Below, one piece after another: positions 54,529-63,313 of a stretch of 64,000 bases of DNA (its first letter is position 1; each line of letters opens with the position of its first letter). The DNA comes from Komarekiella delphini-convector SJRDD-AB1 (lineage in GTDB: Bacteria; Cyanobacteriota; Cyanobacteriia; Cyanobacteriales; Nostocaceae). The DNA lies in assembly GCF_014831675.1 (NCBI RefSeq), contig NZ_VJXY01000032.1, positions 25,098 through 89,097 on the forward strand, given 5' to 3'. A model generated the notes under the pieces. That model had not been told where the DNA came from and ran no database searches. It saw nothing but the letters and a program-made list of their open reading frames with translations. The position numbers were made by a program, and so were the translations under genes.

Positions 54529-55284
54529 ATGTCAGAGACAACCATTATTAATAGCAAAGATATTCTTCATCAAATCAAGCTATCTTTCAAAATTACTGAA
54601 ATAATTGAAGAAATTCTTTGCCGTCAAGTGATTGAGAGTGCTGCCGCTAGTGCTGGCATTGAAACGGAAACTGAGGAACTTCAGCAAGCAGCAGACCAAT
54701 TTAGGCTAATAAACCGCCTGGAAAATGCTAATGAGACATTGGCATGGTTAGAAAAAAAAGGTCTTTCTGTAGATGATTTTGAAGAATTAGTTTATAACAC
54801 AGTTATCTCTGGAAAGTTAGCTGCTCATTTGTTTCAAGATAAAGTTGAACCTTATTTCTTTGAAAATTACTTCGATTACATGTGTGTAGCGATTTATGAG
54901 CTAATTATAGATGATAAAGATTTGGCAATAGAACTGTTTTATATGATTCAGCAAGACGAGATGAGTTTCTCTGATGTAGCTCACAAATACATCCAAGATA
55001 CAGAATTACGCCGCAAAGGAGGGTATCGAGGAATATTAACCCGAAATGATTTAAAACCGGAGATTTCTGCTGCTGTTTTTGCTGTTAAGCCACCGCATCT
55101 TCTTAAACCAATTGTTACCTCTTTGGGAGTACATCTAATTTTAGTTGAAGAAATTATTCGACCACAATTAGATCAAAAACTGTCTTCTAAAATTCTTTCT
55201 GATTTGTTTCATACCTGGCTAAAGCAACAAACTGAAAGATTAGAAGTTATTCATGAATTTGAAAGTCAAATTGAGGAGATTTGA
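54529..55284 (+). CDS. PpiC/SurA-type peptidyl-prolyl isomerase
   Basis: 251 residues. Residues 10-110 are a helical SurA_N-like chaperone part. Residues 130-225 form a parvulin domain with MSFSDVAHKYIQDTELRRKGGYRGILTRNDL and a C-terminal VTSLGVHLILVEEI strand. No signal peptide is present, so it acts in the cytoplasm, unlike SurA. Free parvulins of this kind sit at the start of HlyD/ABC bacteriocin export loci in cyanobacteria and may keep leader peptides unfolded for export. The HTH, C39-ABC and HlyD genes follow on the same strand. Confidence 0.9.
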   Translation: MSETTIINSKDILHQIKLSFKITEIIEEILCRQVIESAAASAGIETETEELQQAADQFRLINRLENANETLAWLEKKGLSVDDFEELVYNTVISGKLAAHLFQDKVEPYFFENYFDYMCVAIYELIIDDKDLAIELFYMIQQDEMSFSDVAHKYIQDTELRRKGGYRGILTRNDLKPEISAAVFAVKPPHLLKPIVTSLGVHLILVEEIIRPQLDQKLSSKILSDLFHTWLKQQTERLEVIHEFESQIEEI

Positions 55285-55379
55285 GGATAAAATAATTTTT
55301 TTGAATATTATGTAGATATTCAATAAATATTTTCAATCAATGAATATTACTTGATTATGTCAATTGGTAATTTACAATT

Positions 55380-56093
55380 ATGTCACATCATCAAGGAACC
55401 TCTAACGCCCAAAACTCAGTGCCTTTTAGGGGTAATTTTCTCAATGCGTTTCAGCGTAAACTGTTGCAAAAAAGTAGGCAAGAGGATTTACCTCAGTTTT
55501 ACCGCCAGCGGATTGAAATTATGTTGTTGGCGGATGAGGGTAAATCTCAAACAGAGATTAGTCAAATTTTGGGATGTTGTCCAGCGACAGTACGCCATTG
55601 GACGCATATAGCTCGTGCTGGGATGGCACACCAATGGCAGGACTGTCCAATTGGTGGCCCTAAAACAGTGAATCAGGAATATTTGGAACGATTGAAAGAA
55701 CTAGTAAGCCATAGCCCCCGTGATTACGGCTATCCTTTTACGCGTTGGACAGGGAATTGGCTGAATAAACATTTGTCGAAAGAATTTGGAATTGATTTGA
55801 GCGATCGCCATATCAATCGCTTGCTAAAACAGATGGGGTTGTCCTGTAAACCAAAGCCTAATAAAGAGAATAACATCTCTCCCCAGGCAAAAAATTCCAA
55901 AATCTTGATTTGCGATCTGGAATCGGAACAGATGCCGATTACTAGCGATTTTTTACCTGTTAATTCGGTGAAATTAAATACTAATTCAGACATTCATGGC
56001 GGAAAATCTATCCGAGCAATTAATTTCTTTGCAACAGCTCAGCCATACTTTAGGCTGTTCTCTTTCCGCAGAGGAATACCAACACTGTCTTAA
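55380..56093 (+). CDS. Helix-turn-helix (transposase-like) DNA-binding protein
   Basis: 237 residues. Residues 28-85 form a homeodomain-like HTH (RIEIMLLADEGKSQTEISQILGCCPATVRHWTHIAR), and 95-155 form a winged-helix-like part (FTRWTGNWLNKHLSKEFGIDLSDRHINRLLKQMGL) as in the DNA-binding half of IS630-type transposases; the catalytic DDE part is absent. Its last 98 bp overlap the next gene in another frame, so the final 32 residues have no homologue-like character. It probably regulates or is coupled to the exporter gene. It could be a domesticated transposase fragment. Confidence 0.8.
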   Translation: MSHHQGTSNAQNSVPFRGNFLNAFQRKLLQKSRQEDLPQFYRQRIEIMLLADEGKSQTEISQILGCCPATVRHWTHIARAGMAHQWQDCPIGGPKTVNQEYLERLKELVSHSPRDYGYPFTRWTGNWLNKHLSKEFGIDLSDRHINRLLKQMGLSCKPKPNKENNISPQAKNSKILICDLESEQMPITSDFLPVNSVKLNTNSDIHGGKSIRAINFFATAQPYFRLFSFRRGIPTLS

Positions 56094-58782
56094 ACAAGTT
56101 AAAGATCTCAAGCCGAAAGTAGGAAAGTTCTGGCAAGGAGCTGAGGTTGCATCTGGCATTTATATCGTGATTGCTGGCAAAGTAAGGTTGCTCGATGAGG
56201 CAGATGAATTAATTGCCACTTTAGAGACGGGAGATTCTTTTGGCGAATTCACTTTGTTTCCAGAGGCATTCAAGCCTTACACAACAAGAGCTGCGATTAA
56301 TCTGCATTTGTGCTTTGTTCCTAGTGAAGTGTTATTGCCATTGATGGCTAAGTATCCGCAAATCCAAGAGCAATTGTTAACTCAAGCGCGTAGACGCGAT
56401 CGCGAAGCGTCTCGAAGAGAAGCGGCTTGTCGTCAGACATCGCGTAATTCTCTATTGGCTAGCTCTAATAACTCTTCAGTAGCGATCGCAGTTGAATCTG
56501 ATAGATTGTCTGACAATGATAGTTCGTCAACGCCAGCGTTAGAGCCAAAGCCGCAGAAAAAAATTAGTAAAGCTTATATACCCACTCCCACACAAAGAAT
56601 CGGGCATTTATGGCAAAGGGTGATTAGGCGCTATCCTTTTTTTGCCCAACAAAGTGCATCAGATTGTGGTGTAGCTTGTTTGGTGATGATATCTCGCTAT
56701 TGGGGCAAACAATTTAGTATCAATCGCTTGCGTGATCTCGCCAATGTTAACCGTGACGGTGCATCCTTGCGTGGATTATCGGCAGCAGCAGAAAGTATCG
56801 GCTTTACTACCCGACCGATAAAAGCGAGTCTTGATCAGCTAGCGAAGCAAAAATTACCTGCAATTGTCCACTGGGAAGGAAAGCACTACATTGTTGTTCA
56901 TGAAATCAGTCAGAAAAAGGTCGTTGTAGCAGACCCAGCCATTGGTCAACGCACTCTCAGTCACGCTGAATTTAAAGCTAATTGGACTGGCTACACATTA
57001 CTACTACAACCCACAGTCTTGTTCAAAGATGCCCAAGAAACAACAACAACAACATGGCAATTCTTTGAATTAATGAAGCCTCATGGCTTAGTAATGTTGG
57101 AAATATTCATCGCTTCCGTGTTTATCCAGATATTTGGACTAATTACCCCACTATTTACCCAGTTGATTTTAGACAGAGTGGTTGTACAGCGATCAGAACT
57201 CACTTTAACAGCGGTGGGTTTAGGATTGGTGATGTTTAGCCTCTTTCGGGTAGCGATGATGGGGTTACGGCAGTATCTACTTGACCACACAGCTAACAGA
57301 GTCGATTTAGCGTTAATCGTTGGTTTTATTGGGCATACTCTGCGGCTACCCTTAAAATTCTTCGAGTCGCATTATGTGGGAGATATTGTCTCTCGCGTGC
57401 AAGAAAACCGTAAAATTCAACGCTTCCTTTCTGGTGAGGCTTTGTCTATTCTGCTGGACTTACTCACAGTCTTTATCTATGTAGGATTGATGTTTTGGTA
57501 CAGTTGGAAAATGGCGTTATTGTCATTGGTAATTGTGCCGCCTTTTTTCTTACTAGCGTTAATTGCTACACCTTTTTTACAGAAGATTTCGCGGAAAATC
57601 TTTAATGCTTTTGCCAGTGAGAGTAGTTATCTAATTGAATTCTTAACTGGTATGCGGACAGTTAAAGCTACAGCAGTAGAACAAACAGTACGTTGGCATT
57701 GGGAGGAGTTACTAGATAAAGAGATAAAAACTAACTTTTCTGGGCAAATTATCAACAATCGTCTGCAAGTATTTAGCAATACAATTCAAGCGATGGCAAC
57801 TACACTACTGCTATGGTTTGGAGCCCATTTGGTGATTCAAAATCAGTTGACTATTGGGCAACTGGTGGCATTTAATATGCTACTAGATAATATTATTGCA
57901 CCCTTTCAAAGATTAACAGTCTTGTGGAATGAATTGCAGGAAGTAGTAATTGCAGTAGAACGCATTAATGATGTATTGGATGCAGAACCAGAGGAAGATT
58001 TAAACCAGCAATCACGGCAATCTTTACCACCAATTCAGGGTGAAATTTGCTTTAAAAACGTAACATTCCGCTATCATTCTGAAAGCGATATTAATGTCTT
58101 GGAAAATCTGAGTTTTATCCTAAAACCAGGACAAATGGTCGCCATAGTGGGACGCAGTGGTTCAGGAAAGACCACGATTTCTAAATTAGTTTTGGGTTTG
58201 TACCCGCCAACGGATGGCAAAGTATTGATTGATGGGCAGGATATTACCAGTATTTTCTTGTGTTCTTTACGTCAACAGGTGGGGGTTGTTGACCAAAACA
58301 CCTTTTTGTTTGGCGGTACGATTCGGGAAAATATTAGTTTAGGACATCCTGATGTAACTTTGCCAGAGGTTATTGAAGCAGCAAAACTAGCGGGTGCTAA
58401 TGAATTTATTAAAAACTTACCGATGGGTTATGAAACGCAGATTGGTGAAGGTGGGGGCTTGTTGTCTGGTGGACAACGCCAGCGAATTGCTATAGCTAGA
58501 GCCTTATTAGGTAATCCTCGGTTATTGATTTTGGATGAGGCAACTTCTCATCTTGATACAGAATCAGAAAGAATTATTCAAAAGAATTTTAATACAATTC
58601 TTAAAGGACGTACTGCTTTGGTTATTGCTCACCGTCTTTCAACTGTGCAGAATGCAGATGTGATTTTAGTGCTAGATAGAGGCATGTTGATTGAGAGTGG
58701 AACTCACTCAGAGTTGATGGCGAAGCGAGGGCATTACTTTTATCTCAATCAACAGCAGTTGAATATGGCAGTAGAGATGTAG
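55996..58782 (+). CDS. Peptidase-containing ABC exporter (cNMP domain, C39 peptidase, TMD, NBD)
   Basis: 928 residues. Domains: Crp-like cyclic-nucleotide-binding fold (about 20-125, GDSFGEFTLFPEAF), a linker, C39 peptidase (about 213-345, Cys in QQSASDCGVACL, His in GKHYIVVHE, Asp in VADPAIG), six membrane helices (about 365-650) and the ATPase (about 685-920, VGRSGSGKTT, LSGGQRQRIAIARALL, LILDEATSHLD). Such exporters cleave double-glycine leaders and export the core peptide. The linker is Arg-rich because a GC-rich palindromic repeat lies within the coding sequence (about 56390-56440). The likely substrates are the two precursors at 62879-63313. Confidence 0.95.
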   Translation: MAENLSEQLISLQQLSHTLGCSLSAEEYQHCLKQVKDLKPKVGKFWQGAEVASGIYIVIAGKVRLLDEADELIATLETGDSFGEFTLFPEAFKPYTTRAAINLHLCFVPSEVLLPLMAKYPQIQEQLLTQARRRDREASRREAACRQTSRNSLLASSNNSSVAIAVESDRLSDNDSSSTPALEPKPQKKISKAYIPTPTQRIGHLWQRVIRRYPFFAQQSASDCGVACLVMISRYWGKQFSINRLRDLANVNRDGASLRGLSAAAESIGFTTRPIKASLDQLAKQKLPAIVHWEGKHYIVVHEISQKKVVVADPAIGQRTLSHAEFKANWTGYTLLLQPTVLFKDAQETTTTTWQFFELMKPHGLVMLEIFIASVFIQIFGLITPLFTQLILDRVVVQRSELTLTAVGLGLVMFSLFRVAMMGLRQYLLDHTANRVDLALIVGFIGHTLRLPLKFFESHYVGDIVSRVQENRKIQRFLSGEALSILLDLLTVFIYVGLMFWYSWKMALLSLVIVPPFFLLALIATPFLQKISRKIFNAFASESSYLIEFLTGMRTVKATAVEQTVRWHWEELLDKEIKTNFSGQIINNRLQVFSNTIQAMATTLLLWFGAHLVIQNQLTIGQLVAFNMLLDNIIAPFQRLTVLWNELQEVVIAVERINDVLDAEPEEDLNQQSRQSLPPIQGEICFKNVTFRYHSESDINVLENLSFILKPGQMVAIVGRSGSGKTTISKLVLGLYPPTDGKVLIDGQDITSIFLCSLRQQVGVVDQNTFLFGGTIRENISLGHPDVTLPEVIEAAKLAGANEFIKNLPMGYETQIGEGGGLLSGGQRQRIAIARALLGNPRLLILDEATSHLDTESERIIQKNFNTILKGRTALVIAHRLSTVQNADVILVLDRGMLIESGTHSELMAKRGHYFYLNQQQLNMAVEM

Positions 58783-58831
58783 GGTACTTTATCTCTACAA
58801 CCCAAAATCCCAAATTGGCTCAGGAGAAATC

Positions 58832-60355
58832 ATGCCAAATACATTGAATGGATCAGTTACTAGCAACATCCCTGATGATCAACAGCGCTCTCAAAATTTA
58901 AACTCTTCAGTTACAGCTACTTTAACTAATGATTGGTCTAATGTAACTAAAGAATCACTCGATAGCTTTCCTAAAGTTTGGACAAGAGGATTATTGTATT
59001 TTTTGGTAGTGTTTGTATCTATCGTTTTACCTTGGGCAATACTGTTTAAAGTGGATGAAACAGGTACAGCTAGAGGGCAACTTGAGCCTCAAGGAAACAC
59101 AGTGAGACTAGATGCTGCTGTCGAAGGAATAGTTACAGCAATTCGAGTAAAAGAAGGTGATGTAGTTAAAGATGGGCAGACATTGTTAGTATTGGAATCA
59201 GAATTGGTTAATGCAGAATTACGGCAGGCAAAAGATAAATTAGAAGGTCAATTAAATCGGCGATCGCAGTCAAATTTATTAAAGAATCAATTAGCTGTAG
59301 CTTTAGCTACACAACGTCAACAAAATCAAGCTCAAGAGTTAGAAAAACTGGTGCAAATTGACCAGGCACGGCAAAGTTATCAAACTATTATGAATTCATA
59401 TAATTTACAAAAAGAGGAAAAACTAGCTCAACTTAATCAGGCAAAAATGACTCTTGAGTATAATCAAAATGTAATTAAATTAGTAGAAAGTAGTTTAGTA
59501 AGTGCCCGAAAAGAAGTTGAAAGATTCAGTAAATTGAATCGCGAAGGAATTGTTTCAGAAATTCAAGTCGTAGACAAAGAAGATATAGCTAAAGACAAAC
59601 AAAAAATATTTGAACAAAATAAGTCAGATATTGAACAAGCAAAGTTACGTTTTACCGAACAAAAAAGCAATTACCAACGTAGTATTCGGCAAGCGAAGGC
59701 AGATATTGACCAGGCCAGACTGCGATTAGAAGAACAAGAGAGGAGTTACCGAACTTTGACTCACTCAGGCAACTTGGCTGCACTAAAAAGTGAGGAACAA
59801 CTGAAAAATTTGATAGCAGAAATTACTACACTTCAAGCAGAAATTGCTCAAACTAAAATTCAGATTAAATCATTGGAATTTCAGTTAAAACAAAGAATAT
59901 TAAAAGCGCCTGTGAGTGGTACGGTGTTTAAGTTGCCAATTGAAAAAGCAGGGTCTTTGGTGCAGCCAGGTACAATGGTTTCGGAGATAGCGCCAATAAA
60001 TTCGCCTTTAATAATACGGGCACAAATGCCAATAGATGAAAGTGGTTTTTTACAGAAAGGATTACCAGTTAAGTTAAAGTTTGATGCTTTTCCATTTCAA
60101 GATTATGGAGTAATAGAAGGAAAATTATTGGAAATATCTCCTACTACGATACAAATAGATACATCTAATGGTAAGGTATCAGCTTATGATTTAAAAGTTG
60201 CTTTGAATCAAAATTGTATTACTACAGCAAATAAGTGTGCTGATTTACGTCCTGGTGATACAGCGACGGTAGAAGTAATTGTGCGCCAACGCCGGATTAT
60301 TGATTTTATTCTTGACCCATTTAAGAAATTACAGCAAGGAGGAGTAAAATTATAA
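58832..60355 (+). CDS. HlyD family membrane-fusion protein
   Basis: 507 residues. One membrane helix near the N-terminus (about residues 50-70, LLYFLVVFVSIVLPWAILF) is followed by a lipoyl/barrel-sandwich strand set (VRLDAAVEGIVTAIRVKEGDVVKDGQTLL). A long coiled coil (about 125-345, rich in Gln/Glu/Lys) leads to the second lipoyl half (RILKAPVSGTVFKLPI) and a beta-barrel. It links the inner-membrane C39 exporter to an outer-membrane channel encoded elsewhere. It starts 50 bp after the exporter gene, with AGGAG upstream, and is clearly in the same operon. Confidence 0.94.
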   Translation: MPNTLNGSVTSNIPDDQQRSQNLNSSVTATLTNDWSNVTKESLDSFPKVWTRGLLYFLVVFVSIVLPWAILFKVDETGTARGQLEPQGNTVRLDAAVEGIVTAIRVKEGDVVKDGQTLLVLESELVNAELRQAKDKLEGQLNRRSQSNLLKNQLAVALATQRQQNQAQELEKLVQIDQARQSYQTIMNSYNLQKEEKLAQLNQAKMTLEYNQNVIKLVESSLVSARKEVERFSKLNREGIVSEIQVVDKEDIAKDKQKIFEQNKSDIEQAKLRFTEQKSNYQRSIRQAKADIDQARLRLEEQERSYRTLTHSGNLAALKSEEQLKNLIAEITTLQAEIAQTKIQIKSLEFQLKQRILKAPVSGTVFKLPIEKAGSLVQPGTMVSEIAPINSPLIIRAQMPIDESGFLQKGLPVKLKFDAFPFQDYGVIEGKLLEISPTTIQIDTSNGKVSAYDLKVALNQNCITTANKCADLRPGDTATVEVIVRQRRIIDFILDPFKKLQQGGVKL

Positions 60356-60485
60356 TCTGATATTGTCTTATTAAAGGTTATAAGGTTTACTCTATCTATT
60401 TACTAGTCTCTTTGTGACAATCATCAAATAATATTTTTTATTAAAACTTTTATGCACAATATTAAAATTAATCAAAATAGGTAAA

Positions 60486-61400
60486 GTGATGAATAGAAAC
60501 ATAAAAAAAGCTTTGTTTTTTATTGCTTTTACTTTGTTAAGCAATTATCTTTTGATAGCTCTTTACTTTGCAATAGGTGGAAAATGGGTCATGCCTAACG
60601 CACTAATTGTAACTGCGGTTTATATGTTTATACCTATGTTTATTGCTATCATCACTCAGAAATTAATTTACAGAGAATCTTTAAAATCTTTAGGGTTATC
60701 TTGGAAGTTAAATAAGTGGTTTTTGGTAGCATGGCTACTACCTTTGATAATTGTGCTTGCTACATTAGGCATTAGCTTACTATTTCCTGGCGTTGAATAC
60801 TCTCCAACTACATCAGAGGCATTAGAGCGGATTAAATCTATAGTTACGCCAGAACAATTAAAACAAATCCAAAGCGATTTAGCTGCTATGCCAAGCTATG
60901 CCTTGATATTGACAAATATATTACAAGGTTTGATTGCAGGTGTGACAATTAATGCAGTTTTTGGTTTTGGTGAAGAATTAGGCTGGCGAGGACTTCTGCA
61001 AACAGAACTTAATTTTATGGGTTTCTGGAAGTCATCAGCAATTATCGGTCTAACTTGGGGAGTATGGCATGCTCCACTAGTTTTGCTAGGACATAATTAT
61101 CCTCAGCATCCTCAAATTGGCGTGTTCATGATGACAATTTCGACTTTGTTGTTAGCACCAATATATAGTTATATCAGAATTAAATCAAAATCAGTTATTG
61201 CGGCAGCTATTATGCATGGCACAACTAATGCACTTGCTGGACTCCCTATTTCACTGATTAAGGGAGGAAACGATTTAACAATTGGGATGACTGGGTTAGC
61301 AGGACTGATTGCGATCGCGATCGTAATTATAGGTCTTTTCGCCTACGATTATTTCTTAGCTAAAGAGCCTGTAATATCGAAAGTAAAGGTTGCGCCATAA
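60486..61400 (+). CDS. CPBP (Abi/CAAX-like) intramembrane metalloprotease
   Basis: 304 residues with seven or eight predicted membrane helices. The family motifs are clear: FGFGEELGWRGLLQTEL (EExxxR), WGVWHAPLVLLGH (second, His-containing motif) and AAIMHGTTNALAG (third). Members process prenylated proteins in eukaryotes; in bacteria many sit in bacteriocin loci, where they give self-immunity or remove leaders. Its place after the exporter genes and before the precursor genes supports one of these roles. A stem-loop at 61425-61459 follows. Confidence 0.9.
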   Translation: MMNRNIKKALFFIAFTLLSNYLLIALYFAIGGKWVMPNALIVTAVYMFIPMFIAIITQKLIYRESLKSLGLSWKLNKWFLVAWLLPLIIVLATLGISLLFPGVEYSPTTSEALERIKSIVTPEQLKQIQSDLAAMPSYALILTNILQGLIAGVTINAVFGFGEELGWRGLLQTELNFMGFWKSSAIIGLTWGVWHAPLVLLGHNYPQHPQIGVFMMTISTLLLAPIYSYIRIKSKSVIAAAIMHGTTNALAGLPISLIKGGNDLTIGMTGLAGLIAIAIVIIGLFAYDYFLAKEPVISKVKVAP

Positions 61401-61424
61401 CTTAATTAGGTTAGTCAGGATATG

Positions 61425-61459
61425 AGAACCCTGGTTTATTCAAAAAACCGGGGTTCTTA
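61425..61459 (+). terminator. Possible terminator hairpin after the CPBP protease gene
   Basis: GAGAACCCTGGTTT and AAACCGGGGTTCT form a 12-13-bp stem with one G-T pair and a six-base loop. There is no T tract, so it may be a dispersed repeat or a Rho-assisted stop rather than an intrinsic terminator. Confidence 0.55.
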
Positions 61460-61465
61460 GCTTAT

Positions 61466-61550
61466 ACTCATACCATTTCACTAAAATCCTGGTAAAATTT
61501 ACTCCCCCAGCTTGCCTAAATGTATCAACCTTAAAGTTAAACGGTATTAG
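61466..61550. repeat. MITE-like element with ATACC[AG]TTTCA ends, copy 2
   Basis: Starts ACTCATACCATTTCA and ends AAACGGTATTAG, with CTCCCCC and TGTATCAACCTTAAAGT inside. It has the same orientation as the copy at 18879-18987 but is 24 bp shorter in the left interior. Confidence 0.72.
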
Positions 61551-61855
61551 AGGATGTTTGTAAATTCTAATTTATTAGGAATATTGCAGACATCACTGTA
61601 TCAGTCTTGTCCAAAAAACTTTTTTCGGTGGTTTAATACCTTGTACGAATAGCACTAAGATAAGCATAAATTCTTGATTTAACTGGTTTTTGGGTGTAAA
61701 GCGTTGGGAATTAAGAACTCGGATACATCGCAAATTTATCAACTCCTACACTCTACCTCCAGCCTCTACAAAAATTTCAAAACATCCAACGAAAAGTCCT
61801 GATTTGAGGTAGTTCTAATCAATTAAGTAAAAATAGTCACCATGAGGCACGCTTA

Positions 61856-62554
61856 ATGTCAACACCAACAGCAACGTCTTTACCTAGCTTTCGTCAATTT
61901 ATTTTGGCAACACCATTTTATTTCCTGATTCCAGTGGGGTTTGGTTTGCTACCTTTGGTTTGGGATAAACAACTACTTTGGGAATTAGTCGGTTTGGGTA
62001 TTGCTGCGTGGGTTTTTGCGCTCATACTCAGAGGGCCAGTAGCACTGATAGCAAACAAAAAAGCTAGTTCAACCGAAGTAGCTCAGCGGTGGGTGGTTCT
62101 CTCTTCAGGGCCAATAGAAGAGTTAATCAGATTATGTACGTTAACACTAGTAAGCAAGGACTTTATTTCTGCCTACTCAATTGGTCTAGGTTGGGGAGGA
62201 ATTGAAGTAGCGTATGCTGTTTTAAGCGGATATTTAATTACCACACTTATCCATAAAAATGACGAAGAAGCTATCCAACTTAGAGAGTATCTTCAAGAAC
62301 TTGGTATGCTAACGGAATCAGCACCTTTTTTGGGAATAATAGAGCGTTTTTCCGCTACTGCATTCCACATTGGTTTTACGCTTTTATTAGCAAAATGGTC
62401 TTTTTTCATTTTTCCTGGTTCTATCATTCATAGTAGCTTCAATCTAGGCACGTTTATGATGCTGCGGTATAACCCTATAGGTGTTCAAATAATCATTGCT
62501 GTAATGGGGATAGCATTTTTCTTATTGGGTTTATCAGTATTCATCCAACTCTGA
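61856..62554 (+). CDS. Putative intramembrane protease of the YhfC/CPBP-like superfamily
   Basis: 232 residues with about six membrane helices. Motif-like residues within helices are SSGPIEELIRLCTL (EExxR), GIIERFSATAFHIGFTLLL (E..R and H) and IIHSSFNLGTFM (H..N), in the order expected of YhfC-like glutamic/metal intramembrane proteases (DUF2324) distantly related to CPBP. The start ATG at 61856 is chosen because TTTACC and the first helix follow directly; no strong ribosome-binding site is seen. It precedes the precursor genes and may cleave, activate or resist the exported peptides. Assignment is by motif pattern only. Confidence 0.7.
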   Translation: MSTPTATSLPSFRQFILATPFYFLIPVGFGLLPLVWDKQLLWELVGLGIAAWVFALILRGPVALIANKKASSTEVAQRWVVLSSGPIEELIRLCTLTLVSKDFISAYSIGLGWGGIEVAYAVLSGYLITTLIHKNDEEAIQLREYLQELGMLTESAPFLGIIERFSATAFHIGFTLLLAKWSFFIFPGSIIHSSFNLGTFMMLRYNPIGVQIIIAVMGIAFFLLGLSVFIQL

Positions 62555-62656
62555 TGAATAACTGAATTACTGCTGAGTATTCGTCTATTTTATTAAATAC
62601 AAACTCTTTAATTAGAAAAGCAAAAGTAGCATTTTAAAACAATGTATATGTTTTCT

Positions 62657-62689
62657 CAAGCTTGATTTAGCTAGGCTGAATCAAGCTTG
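62657..62689 (+). terminator. Hairpin after the YhfC-like gene
   Basis: CAAGCTTGATT and AATCAAGCTTG are exact 11-bp inverted repeats around an 11-base loop, followed by AACTACTTTTTAGG. The position (about 100 bp after the stop) and the T5 fit a weak intrinsic terminator and isolate the precursor genes from upstream transcription. Confidence 0.68.
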
Positions 62690-62878
62690 AACTACTTTTT
62701 AGGAGATTTAAATTAATGGATACTTTTGGGATTACAAGAGACATGAATAATTCATAAATGTCTGAAATAGATGTTTGAAAATATTGATTTTAAGAGTTAA
62801 AAAATGAATACTTATTTTTGTCTGGATAAACTTTTAAACCAGACAATCCAATACTTTAGTTTTCAGGAGTATCTAAAA

Positions 62879-63079
62879 ATGGCTTGCATCAAAATCAATA
62901 ATCTAGCACCAGCTGGGTCTGATTTGTTCAAGGGTTCCGAAAGCTTTATGAATGAGCTAACTGAAGAAGAACTTGGGGTTTCAGGTGGTGCACGCGCTAC
63001 TGTAACCGTAACTCTTACTTATACAGTGACCTTGACTCGGACTTACTCTTTGACCTGGACTCGCACTCGGACTTTCTAG
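62879..63079 (+). CDS. Double-glycine precursor peptide 1 with (Thr-x)13 core
   Basis: 66 residues from ATG 62879, which has AGGAG about nine bases upstream; an upstream in-frame ATG at 62804 would add 25 residues without a ribosome-binding site and break the match to the second copy. Leader: IKINNLAPAGSDLFKGSESF, then MNELTEEELGVSGG, a C39-type leader ending in Gly36-Gly37. Core: ARA followed by 13 dipeptides in which every odd residue from 41 to 65 is Thr (Ser at 57), with V, L, Y, R, W or F in between, ending TRTYSLTWTRTRTF. There is no Cys, so no lanthionine or disulfide. An exported beta-strand-forming peptide or bacteriocin is inferred. Confidence 0.85.
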   Translation: MACIKINNLAPAGSDLFKGSESFMNELTEEELGVSGGARATVTVTLTYTVTLTRTYSLTWTRTRTF

Positions 63080-63118
63080 TTACGTCTATAATTTTTTGAA
63101 AATTAAGGAGAATCTAAA

Positions 63119-63313
63119 ATGGCTAGCATCAAAATCCACAATCTCAGACCAGCAGGTTCCGAATTATTCAAGGATTCAGAAAGCTTTCTTAATGAATTAA
63201 CTGAGAGTGAGATTAGCACTGTAGAAGGTGGACTTGTTAGTTTCAGTCTTACTTATTCAGTGACAGTGACTCGGACTTACTCTCTGACCTGGACTCGCAC
63301 TCGGACTTTCTAG
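63119..63313 (+). CDS. Double-glycine precursor peptide 2 with (Ser/Thr-x)12 core
   Basis: 64 residues, AAGGAG eight bases before ATG 63119. The leader is a near copy of precursor 1 (IKIHNLRPAGSELFKDSESF, then LNELTESEISTVEGG), with Gly37-Gly38 before the cut. Core: LV, then 12 dipeptides with Ser or Thr at every odd position 41-63, and the same last 14 residues (TRTYSLTWTRTRTF) as precursor 1. The last 45 bases differ by only one or two silent changes, so the 3' ends were duplicated or homogenised recently. A two-peptide system or a recent duplication are both possible. Confidence 0.85.
   Translation: MASIKIHNLRPAGSELFKDSESFLNELTESEISTVEGGLVSFSLTYSVTVTRTYSLTWTRTRTF

Larger units (their letters stand above)
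61401..61855. other. Intergenic region with hairpin and MITE-like element
   Basis: 455 bp between two putative intramembrane protease genes. A hairpin (61425-61459) and an 85-bp MITE-like element (61466-61550) fill the first third. The remainder (61560-61850) is AT-rich without a frame and presumably carries the promoter of the next gene. Confidence 0.6.

Noticed and set aside
62804-63079. Longer 91-residue form of precursor 1
   Set aside because: The 25 extra residues have no counterpart in precursor 2, and the AGGAG site is placed for ATG 62879.
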